A DNA stretch of 41,769 nt from Chara braunii (lineage: Eukaryota > Streptophyta > Charophyceae > Charales > Characeae): positions 349,960-391,728 of the forward strand of contig BFEA01000713.1 in assembly GCA_003427395.1 (NCBI GenBank), given 5' to 3'. Each line of letters opens with the position of its first letter. Positions within the stretch are counted from its first letter, which is position 1. Positions 8,459 through 17,956 of this stretch are shown one piece after another. Below the pieces are notes generated by a model, which saw only the letters and a program-made list of their open reading frames with translations, was not told where the DNA came from and ran no database searches. The position numbers and the translations under genes are program-made.

Positions 8459-11065
8459 TTACAAAATTTTCCAAAGTGTCGTGTCCAGAATTCCCCCTCT
8501 CTGCAGGGATGTTTTTTTCAGAATTCTGATTATGAGAGAGAGTACATCCTCTTCGGACCAGAAATTACTAGCCTTAATCTTGAGGATTTGCAGTTCTTTG
8601 AGTGAGTCTTCCCCCATCCATCTTAGGCTGGTTGCACCCTGAGTCTTATATCTCAGGTAGATATCTCTTTCTGCGATTCTTTCGGGCTCTGAGAAGAGGA
8701 CTAGTGTTGCCTCCCCCCCTGGAGGGAAGTGGTCTGCAATAAAATTGGAGAGGTGGGCGTTGATAATCTTTAATCCGCTTCCTTTTCCTGTAAGATCCTT
8801 GGGGGAGATGAGAGAAGGGTACATACCCTGGATGGTGATTTCCCCATATTGGGAGTCTTTGGCATCCGAGAGTCCCGCTTCCCAACGCCCCTCCTTAAAT
8901 CTAACAGGAAGTATGAAAGTCCCCGGTTTGGAGAGTTGGGTAAAGGTTGTGTTCTCATGCAGTCTTGATCGTAACTTTTATCTCTTGCTAATTTTGATTC
9001 TTAGGTCAGGGTGAGGATGAAGGGAGGGACTGACAAGAGGCATCAAAGGATAGTCTCTCGTTGCTGTTTGAGGAATATCCTCAGTTAAATCTATCGCCTC
9101 TACTTGACTGTCAATATGTAATAGGCTCTGTTGTGATCCTGTATTTAGTTCTTCCTCCTCTTTGTCTGAATCGTCTATCTCCCACTCAATCAGAGATGAT
9201 CTTGGTTTTCTTGTCGTTTCCAGTTTCGAACCATCTTCAATATGGAGAATTTTTTTCTCCCCTGTGATTGGTGAGATGATTTCAACCACCCGCACTCGCT
9301 GTTCATTTCCAATTTTTAATCTCTTCCCTGATGTAAGCATGTTTTGTGTATTGGTCATGAAGCCAGTAGGGTTATGTTCTTGTGACCTTTGTTCATCTGC
9401 TTTCTGTTCACTCCGACTATGATCCAGAGAAACAGCTGAGACTGGAATATTCTCCAGCATGGCATCTGCAGTCTGCTGAGAGAGACACCAGACAGGAGTA
9501 GACGGGCTCTGTTCCATGATTCTCAGAGCGACTGAATCTTGGTCCTGTGAGGGCTGGCTGTCTGTTCCCTATCTGCTCTGACCCTGGTACAGTGGGGTGG
9601 TTGGTACCACCAGTGGAGAGGGCTGGCTGTTTTCTCCCTGCCCCTGCTGCCCCTGGTGCAGTGGGGTGAATGATGTCTGTTCTGGTGCCAGCAGTTCCTC
9701 TGTTCTCTTCCCTCTCCGTTCCTGGTGTTGTGGGGTAGCTGGTACCTGCTCCTGTTCCAGCCAGTCTTTTGTAACTGGGATGTCTGTAGCCTGCTGTTGT
9801 GAAAAATTTGATGCACTTGAACCATTCTCGTTCGTACTTTCTGGAGCCAGGTCACTTTGTTCATGAGTAATCAGGGCGATTGTGCCCTGATTCTGTATAA
9901 AATGACTATCTATTTGTTGTTTCCTGTGTACTAGCGGGAGCTTTGTGCTCTGTTGGTACAGATAGGGGACAAGTGCTTTGATATTATTATTCTCCTGTCG
10001 GAGATTGCATTCAGACTCCGTGAGCAAATATGAAGAGGCAAAGACATTTTCATCCTACTGTACCGAGATAGTGATGACCCTCTCCTGGTTCAACACCTTT
10101 GTGGCCCCAAAGACCGAAAGGCCTGTAGCAGATGTATTGTCCTCCTGTCGGAGTGTGTTGTTAATCGTTTCGTTATTATGAGGAAAGGTTGGGCCGTTAT
10201 CGTGCTGTTGTGCAAAAGGAGTGATGTCCCTTTCCAAGTTTAGGCCCTTATTGGCCCCAAGGTTCACAGGATTTACCGCACTACCATGGCACTGCTCAAA
10301 GGGAGTGATGACCCTTTTCTCAAAAGGAATGATGATCCTTTCCTGGGATTTGCCTTCGTTGGCCCCTGGATCTGAAAAAACTGCAGAGGTTTCACTAGAG
10401 AGACCAAAATTTTCCTTTATTTGAAAATAATCAGAAAGAGGTGAATTTTGGTCCCCTCTATTGGTCATTTTTTGTGGCCTTCTTTTGCCAACGACTCTGA
10501 AGTTCAGTTTTCCATCTTTGGGTGTGAGAAGGAGGCGTCGTCGTAACTGTGAGAAATTGCGCAGTTTTTTCAGATGTTTCCTTCTCTCTCCCTTGCCCAG
10601 TTTGTAAGGTTGTTGGTCATCCTTTTTTTTTCTCGCAAGTTCCTTGATCTTCCTTCTCCCTTTAGTAATTAGCATATTCGGTGTTTGGCTCCTCCCAGGA
10701 GGTTGGACCGCTAGATCAGTAGGATTCTGGGCTGTCATGAAGGTGAGATGTGACTTCAACTTCTAGTTGACAGTGTGCAGCAGTTTATCACACATGTCGT
10801 TCCAGTCTGCTCCAAGGGTGAGGCCGTATTGAAGTGTGGTCCTTAGGCTGTCACTACTACTTACTAGAAGAGAAAGGTTCGCCTCAATGATCCCCCAATT
10901 TGAATCCGATGTAGCGTTGTATTTGAATTTAAGATTAACTATAATCCACATCGCCATTTTCTTTAAACTGATCTGTATATCTCGTAGTGTATCCTCGGAT
11001 TCAGTTTTCGTCCCCATTACCTCAAAAGGGAAGCAGCTACTGGCGCTACTTCCACCTCCATCCAA
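8459..11065 (-). pseudogene. LINE-A ORF1, downstream half (ORF1b), low-complexity and basic
   Basis: A single frame runs from ATG 11065 to TAA 8459-8461, interrupted by four stops: TAG 10763, TAG 10055, TAG 9569 and TAA 8978. No catalytic domain was recognised. Visible parts in order: a segment of about 100 residues with no recognised domain; a strongly basic stretch (KGRRKIKELARKKK, RRKHLKKLRN) likely to bind RNA or act as a nuclear signal; three degenerate repeats of a GAN(K/E)G...ER.I..PF block; a Gln/Pro-rich region with two copies of a unit containing L(H/Y)QGQ...NSQPS; an acidic segment (EWEIDDSDKEEEEL) followed by EAIDLTED; and a folded-looking C-terminal 170 residues ending at the ORF2 junction. 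It may be a separate ORF or the frameshifted second half of ORF1. Confidence 0.65.
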
Positions 11066-13344
11066 TCCTCTACGAAGACTTCCTTAAGAGTGTCCAGTTC
11101 CATGGTGTCCATCTGCAATAGAGATGACTCTGCAGTTGAGGGGTGAGGATGATGACTTGTCTGTTGTTCCTGTTGAAGATTCTGGCCTTCTTGTTGAGGG
11201 ATTTGGTCCCGGAGACTCTGTTGGTCAAGATTGTCCAGTTATTTGTCTTGAACACCCGTGTCTGATGGGTCTGGTGACTTATTATTTTTCTTTTTTTTTA
11301 CTTCTTTTCATTCCGAATTGGGGTGGTGGTTTCTCTTTAGTAGGTAAGCGTCAGGGGATGGGCCAGGACTCTTGTAAGAAAATTTGTGCTGCCCTGGACT
11401 ATCATCCAGATAACTCCCATTTTGTCTGATATTGGCTGATCCATTGAGAGCCGGTTGTTGACTCGACGGGTTTGTCGGTGAGTGCGGATCAATTGGGTCT
11501 CTTGTTTGCTGTGTGAGGTCTCCCAAGTTCCCTGTTTTTGCATGATTTCCCTGAGGAATCTTAGTCTGTGAATTCTGATTATTTTTGCTGATGTGGTCTT
11601 TTTGCTTGTTTTGGTGAGTCTGCTGTGTAAACTGGTAGTTGTGTTGCGGGGGGACCCAATCCAAGGGTGGTCGTTGGGTTTTACGTTGGTCGCCTCTTCC
11701 TTCCCAGTACCATCCTATAGGCGATCCCTTAGGACTCATTTCATCGCTGTATGCCCAGCCTTCATAACCCGGGACAGATGGGATCCATCGATGCGGGCGT
11801 TGTGGGTCTCTTTTGAGTTTCTGCTCCGGCTGAATGGCATGTTGGGGGTGTAGCAGGCATGCAAATTCAGAGCTCTGGTGGCCATACGCTTTGCATTTGA
11901 AACACCAGGGCCTGAATTTGTATGCTGTATATATTTGGTAGATCCTTCCCCCCAACTTGTAGGGTATAATGTCATCCATTGAGAAGGGCTGGTCTTTCTG
12001 CAAGTCTATTGCTAGCATAAGGTAGTCATCCCTTTTTGCAACGTGGGACGGAAGGGGATTAATGAAGTCCACCACCTTGAACTGTTACCCGAAATCGTGG
12101 ACAAAAGCTGCTTGTACCTCGATGGGGATGTGTCTTAGTTCTACCCAGTAGTGGTTCCTCATAAGTTGTTCTCTCCTCTCTTCCGGTCCAATCTTTTTGG
12201 GCAGCCACGGGTAGATTCTGACTTGTGATTCTCCCCATGTGAGTTTCTTCCAACTATCCATAGCTTTCTTATCATTTTCGAACAGACAGAGAATAGTGTA
12301 GACTGTGGGTGATACTGGTTGAATTTAGAAGAATTCAGAAACCGCTTCTGCATTCCCCTTCATTGTTTCCAGTTTCTTGCATATCCATTTGATCTTGTGA
12401 TTTGTTGATCTGAATGCCCCGTCATTGAAGAAAATCCAATTACTGGCGTGTTTAGTGTACACTGCGTCTCGTTGTGCCAGTTTATCCGTAGGGTAGAATT
12501 TCATCAGCGTTTTCCTGCCGCCTTGCTCAATTACTTTCTGTTCTGAAGGGAGTAAAAACAGTGTTAAGAAATACGCTCTGGCGGAAGAAAGATTCCTCAT
12601 CGGGATCTTTAGTTCCTCTGCTGGATCTCCTTGAGGGTCCATTGCGGGCCGTGGTACATTCAATGTTTTTTCTTGAAGTGCTAACCTCACCCTTTCAAGT
12701 TGTGCCCATGTCTGTGTTGGTAGTTCACTTCTTTTTGCTGAGGCCTGAGCCCTGTCCTGGGGTTGTGAACCAGTTTGGTTGTGACCCGAAATACTTTGTT
12801 CCCACCTACATTCTTCTTATGTTAGTATTTCTTCCTCATCATGCATGATGCAATCTTCTCCCTCACTACCTTCCTCCATTCTTGTCTGTGCTGTGAATTG
12901 TGGAACAGATTCATGTTCTGTCTTTCCCTCTGTCTGCATGTCCTCCCTCGTCATTGTGTGTTGTGTTTGGTTGTTTGTTTGAAATTGTGCTTGATTTACT
13001 TGTTCTTTTGACGTGGTGTGCTTTGTTTGGTGGTTAGTTGGAGTGTGTGATTGGGCGGAATGACTGTGTTGCTGAGACTGGGTCCGCTGCAATGTCTGTG
13101 TCTCTTGGATTGATACAGAAGAAACCTTCTGTAGATGGGGGAAGTTTGGGTCAGATGTGGCCTGAGACAGATGGGGAAAGTTTGGGTCAGGTGTGGCCTG
13201 AGACAGCCATCTTGCAGTGTTCCTCTGTCTCCATAGATTTCCCCCGTGAGGCACTAGCAAGGAGGAACTCTGCTCCGATGATGTCAGCGTCTTGGGCCTA
13301 GCGTATGGCAAAGCTCCTAGTTGCCTAAAAAGATGATGGCGCAT
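11017..13344 (-). pseudogene. LINE-A ORF1, upstream half (ORF1a), DUF4283-like with zinc knuckle
   Basis: One frame runs from ATG 13344 to TAA 11017-11019, broken by TAA at 12817, 12325 and about 12087 and TGA at 11308. The N-terminal 170 residues are Gln/Thr-rich and contain a 12-residue direct repeat (SQATPDPNFPHL, SQATSDPNFPHL). The middle (about 12690-11850) has the layout of the DUF4283 nucleic-acid-binding region of plant LINE ORF1: NHYWVELRHIP..., then VDFINPLPSHV, then YLMLAIDL. The knuckle WCFKCKAYGHQSSEFAC follows, spaced CX2CX4HX6C and not the usual CX2CX4HX4C. The end overlaps the start of ORF1b by about 49 nt in another frame. Likely role: RNA-binding chaperone of the LINE RNP. 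Confidence 0.75.
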
Positions 13345-14152
13345 TGCGCCTTAGTAAAATAATAATGACTCTGGTCCCTTCGCTCGTTTAGATTGCATTT
13401 GCATTTTTCAATTAAAAGGTGAAAAGACGAAATAAAAGATAGTTGCTCGAGGGACGGAAGGTGGTTCCAAGGTGGCATCACAAAAACGGACATATAACAT
13501 AGTAAGGATTGGAGGGAAGAGGGGAGGTATCGAAGATAATCAGAACGAGAATGAGGGTGACTGTTGGAAAATCGTGGTTGTTAAATCAGAATGAGAATGA
13601 GAGTGAGAATGGGTATCAGGAGATTGAGGTTGTAGGGGGATAGGCGAGGAGTAAAAAAGTTGTAGAATCAAGATGAGAATGAGAATGAGAATGTCTATCG
13701 GGAAATCAAGGTTATAGAGGAAGAGGAGTAACAAAATAGGGATTCGAGGGGAAGGAAAGGGATACCGAGGATAGACTTAATGAAAAAAAAAAAATGGTTG
13801 ACTGGTGATCGAGATTGTAGAGGAAAAGGAGGTGAGGAAGAGTGATGAGGCTGGTGAAACTGTTGAGGCTGTTGAGGGAGAAGAGGGAAGGAGTAAAGAG
13901 AGTAAAAAGTTGGGAAATTAAGGGAAGGGGATAGGTATTAAAGATAATCAGTCTGAGAATGAGGAGGGTTGACAGGATATTCAGGCGATTTAGATTGTAG
14001 AGTGAGAGGAGGGGCAGAGGAGTGATGAGAAGGCGAGATGATAGGTAGGAAGTGACTGAGAAAGTCCCTGGGCTTGTTTTCAATTCCCGATTTTCAATCG
14101 TGGACCTACTTGATGATGAAAATGTTTCCGGGCAAAAAGTCGAACACGTCAT
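13345..14152 (-). promoter_or_regulatory. Probable LINE-A 5' region, strand-biased imperfect repeats
   Basis: The plus strand is purine-rich (GAGAATGAGAATGAG, GAGGAAGAGG, GATTGTAGAGG), so the LINE sense strand is pyrimidine-rich. Phrases recur at roughly 100-130 bp spacing: GATAATCAG...GAATGAG, then GATTGNGGTTGTAGAGG, then GGAGTAA..AAGTTG. Position directly upstream of ORF1 suggests a 5' UTR built of degenerate subrepeats. Apparent frames across it are Ser/Leu/Pro low-complexity artefacts. Exact start unknown. Confidence 0.45.
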
Positions 14153-14159
14153 CTACGGG

Positions 14160-15740
14160 TATCTTTGAAGGGTACCTATTTATAAAGATATGTTTCTTAG
14201 GTGGATAGGGCGGGTTGATGTTCCTTTGCTTATTGTTTATTTGAAGAAGATCATCTGTTATTGAATATGATCATTTAGCTGGTCTTGGCTCGGGGGGAAC
14301 CTTTAATCCCAAGGAAAGAAGGGTGAGAGGAGGGACGAAATGGTACAGTAGAGATAGGCTGGGGCGACGAGGATAAACCCACCTTTGGTGCTGATCTGCG
14401 GCTATTTTAATGTAAGAGTAGCCTTCATGACTCCTATGAGTTCGTCGTCGCTTTCTTGAATCTTTCGTACCTGTCGAATTTTCCTTAGTACTCATTCTCC
14501 CTTCCTCCTTTATTCCATTGACCTATCCTTTGAGAATTTCAACTCTACTATAAAACTTTTCAGTTTTTAAATAATTTTTCTAAAACGTTGCCAGATATGG
14601 TATAACGAAGTCTTTCTATATTAGTGTAAAAACTAACCTTCAATTCTTTTGAATTGAAATACATACATTTTTTTATTTCTATTTTCAATAGAAAAGTATG
14701 TTTTTATTCGATTCTATTATTCATGTATTTTTAGTCTGTTCATCAAGCCGTACTATATGTCTACCCAAACTGCATCCTTGGTTAGTTTCCGCTACTACTG
14801 AGTCTAAATGTAGATGAGGAAAAAACCAGGTTCGATCAATCCTACAACTACTTCATCCCTTTTATCTTCGCCTTGTACTATATGAATGATAAGCTTCAGC
14901 CCCGTCTGAAACTAAATGCAGATGATGCACCTGGTTTTGACCATTCAGGCGACTACTTCTCCCAATTTGCTCTGGCCTTGATGGCTACAGCTCTGTTGGT
15001 CAATGCTGGCTCTCATTGTAGAATGAGAATCGAATGTGACGCGGATTCCGCTCTGATCAAAGTGTGACAGTCGGCGACTGAAGTAAAGCAATGCTTGAAA
15101 CCATTACTATCAGTCGAAATAACCCAGCCCTCTGCCTTGATTATACAACCGCCTCAGTGTTGATTAGGGCCACCCTGTCTCTATTGACAATGACCGCAGT
15201 TAAGACCGTGCTGTCATTTTACCGCTGTAGGGTAATACTGAATTTTACTATTTGTTGAAGAGACTCCTGCGCCTTCATCATGAATAAGCACGCGTGTCAG
15301 CGTAAACTAGGGCAGACTCCACCATGTCTCCATTGATTTTGACCATAGTCAAAACCAAACAGCTGTCTCGCTAGTCAGAATGGCGGTGGCTATGGAGCAT
15401 GCATACGGAACCCAGTGACCAATCACCCTTCAAAAAATTGATGAGGAAAAGTCCTTGGGTCAGAAACAGCAGCCACGCCAGCCCGTGACGTGGCGCGTTC
15501 TAGTGCCTTATCGCGCTAACTTCGTGCGTCCAACCACAAACTTGCCATAGATACAACCATATCCTGGCCTACCTTTGACATTCCATACATTAACTCTTGA
15601 CATCATGTCGATGTAGTTGTTGGCTGCCTACATGATGGTTGTCGGTGGGAGCTAGTATCGTGTGTGGTGATGCCCTAATTCAGTTCAGGATTGGTTGTAG
15701 TTTGATAAACCTGGCTCGATCTGGGTTCGAACGCCGCGAA
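14160..15740. other. AT-rich sequence without a recognised gene
   Basis: A short minus-strand frame at 14495-14271 begins with a basic tail (DSRKRRRTHRSHEGYSY) but no family could be assigned. At about 14795-14980 a phrase of about 70 bp recurs imperfectly in tandem (CTAAATGTAGATGAGG... and CTAAATGCAGATGATG..., each with CAGGTT, CTACTTC and TCGCCTT/TGGCCTT). At 15546-15565 lies CATAGATACAACCATATCC, the inverted 5' end of the short retroposon found at 34.4 and 38.2 kb, without its core. Nothing else identified. Confidence 0.4.
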
Positions 15741-15747
15741 GGCATCT

Positions 15748-15915
15748 GGGGTGAGGTCCCACCTGCAAAGAGGATTGGATTGAAGACCTGAATCTGGACT
15801 TGTTTGTGGAAAGGTGCAGAATGTCGAGATTGAACTGCTTTTCCGCATCTCTGCTTAAAACACGTCCAGATTCCGGATATTTATTCAACCCTCTTTGCTA
15901 GTGGGACCTCACCCC
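15748..15915. mobile_element. Foldback MITE (family 1, copy 2)
   Basis: Both ends begin GGGGTGAGGTCCCAC in inverted orientation, and the arms go on pairing through GCAAAGAGG, then GAATCTGGAC, then TGTTT. The 168 bp therefore folds almost end to end. It shares plan and internal phrases with the copy at 275-447. Non-coding. Confidence 0.8.
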
Positions 15916-16229
15916 TGAACAGTTTGTGGGTGTATCAGGTGAGCTACGCCCACTGGTGGCGGGTGCCATCCGATCTGAGTATCTCACGGCCGTAGTTTGG
16001 CCGCGACGAAAAATAGTGAAAAGGAAGGGTACAGGTAGTTGCACTACTGCACATGCGGCAACATTTTGAATGCATGTGGATGTCATCGTCGCCCAGATGC
16101 GTGCAAAATTTTTTGAGGAACTGTTCAAAAATAAAATATTTTTTTTTGGTGGATGCCGAGCAATGCCACTACGCCCTAAACTGGACCGCCATTGCAGGTT
16201 TTTTTTTTTGTCGTCGATGCCTTAGCTTG

Positions 16230-16270
<41 letters not shown>

Positions 16271-17099
16271 GGAAAGGCAAGGAATTCATTTATATAAAAC
16301 CTTTGAGGCCGGGAATTCCTCACAAACAACCCGGATCAAACTAACGGTCCATGCTGAATCCAATGTTCAGCTTACTACCATGGGGCTAACTCCAACAACT
16401 CAATTCCTGTGTCCTCCAAAGAACAAATTCCAGGCTCAAAGCCCCAGATCAACAGTTGGCCTGAGCACAATGTTCAACACACCTTAGTCTACCGGCTACC
16501 CCTCCCCAAATCCAACCCCTAAAAGGCTATGCCCAGCCCTACAACTTAACCCCTACTATTACCCGGGGTATCCTCCCGTAATCCCTACCTATTGCGGTAG
16601 GGCGGAAGCTCAGTCCTCCTAGTCCCTGAACACTCTCTTTCCCCCACTGCCTCTCTTGCCTCCTACTGCGGATGGTGTAATCGAGTGCACCTGGTTTACC
16701 ACTGTGCCCATCTACCGCCCCTAACTTGTAAGCCACCGAGAAAAACACAGTTTCCCATGATTGTCTGTGGAGACCAGTTTCCCTTCTATCCCCCATGTTT
16801 CATTGAACCACCTTTGTCCTGCGATTCTTCCCCTGCCCCGGGGGACCTTCCTCTTCCAGTCTGTTGTGATCATTCTGCGGATCATTGTTTTTAAATGTAG
16901 ACTTTATATTTCCGGATCTGGGATGACTCTCTTTTCGAACAGCGTGCGATTCCGATCAGTCAAATGACCCGAAAACCTACTGCCCTGACTGCCTGGGCTA
17001 CATACCTCCATCCTTTTCTACGAGGGAACTGTTTTGGTAGTCCTCCCAGCAAGACCCAAATCCTATCCCAATTCAGGACACCCCCTGTCTATTCTTCCC

Positions 17100-17909
17100 G
17101 TTGTTCCGCCCACCAATTCCAAATCCTTCTTGACGCTGGGCAGTCTCGCTAGATGTGGGGAGTTGACTCAAATGACCAAAGGCACCTCTTGCACTGCACT
17201 TCCACATTCAGTCCCCTGCTCATTAACCACACAGCTGATGGGTTGGCTAGCAAGGATGTGAGTCACAGCAGACTCGCTGCTCTTTGGTTCGGGGCCTCCG
17301 CTAACTGTTCCTAGCAGCATTGGATTCCCCGTGCAATCTTCCCAGTGTCCTCCGATAGAGTGCGGCCCCACCTTTCTGTGGCTACCATCAGCGGGGTCCT
17401 TGCTGGAGTTTGAATATCATAGGCCAATTAAACCCCAGGTTCACTGAAAACTCATCCAACTTTGCATTCTCCCCACGTGGGCCTCTGCTCCTCCATGCCC
17501 ATTGATTTGGATCGGCCTTGAGTTCTTCAATGGGCTTACCCTCTTTCCAGATCCTTGTTTCCCATTCCCCTTCCTCACTACACTTCTCTCTTACCCTTAC
17601 TTCCGTCAACCTTCCTCTCAGAACTGTACTGTATTCCTCCTCTCCCTGCTGCGCTACTAGTTTTCCATCCGGTCCCCCCATCCTCCAATTTTGCACTTTC
17701 CCGGTCCCTTCCATACGTTGTTCCACCACCTTTCTGAATGAACGGGGTGGTGGGTCTGGACCATCCACTTCTGCACACAACTCATACCAGGTCCCTGTCG
17801 AGTTCGGCTGCGACGGAGACAAGATCTGGAGCCACTCCTCTGGGATGGCTTCCAAAACTTGTAGCCTTCTTTGTCTGATGTATTTGCCCGGTCTGAGTCT
17901 CCTCTCCAT
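17100..17909 (-). pseudogene. LINE-B ORF2 C-terminus with zf-RVT domain
   Basis: Continues from the reverse transcriptase after a frameshift near 17930. Residues from 17909 to 17388 form an open segment of 173 codons without a named fold. Further down, the minus strand reads NPSAVWLMSRGLNVEV, then CKRC, then FESTPHI-stop-RDCPASRRIWNWW at about 17230-17100, which is the CX2C...H...C zf-RVT pattern also seen in LINE-A and LINE-D. A TAG replaces the residue after HI. Confidence 0.75.
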
Positions 17910-17956
17910 TTTTTCCTCAGAGTGCTAATTTCCTGTAAGCTCGTCCCAGAGGTCCC

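Larger units (their letters stand above)
3535..14152 (-). mobile_element. LINE-A: near full-length L1-like retrotransposon, decayed
   Basis: On the minus strand the parts run in order: pyrimidine-rich 5' region (14152-13345), ORF1 region in two overlapping frames (13344-8459), endonuclease and reverse transcriptase ORF2 (8455-3841), 3' UTR, conserved 3' core (3694-3630), a 9-bp stem hairpin (3603-3611 with 3580-3588), and poly(A) (3559-3535). At about 10.6 kb it is clearly longer than the 6-8 kb usual for L1-like elements, mostly because of ORF1. The 5' limit is a guess. Numerous in-frame stops and at least three frameshifts make this copy inactive. Several single N positions lie between 4504 and 5140. 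Confidence 0.85.

Noticed and set aside
8459-11065. Variant genetic code with TAA/TAG read as Gln
   Set aside because: Many in-frame TAG/TAA at Gln-like positions suggest it, but TGA stops also occur within LINE-A, LINE-B and LINE-D frames, frameshifts are present, and natural ORF ends use the same stops. Decay by C-to-T change explains all of these.
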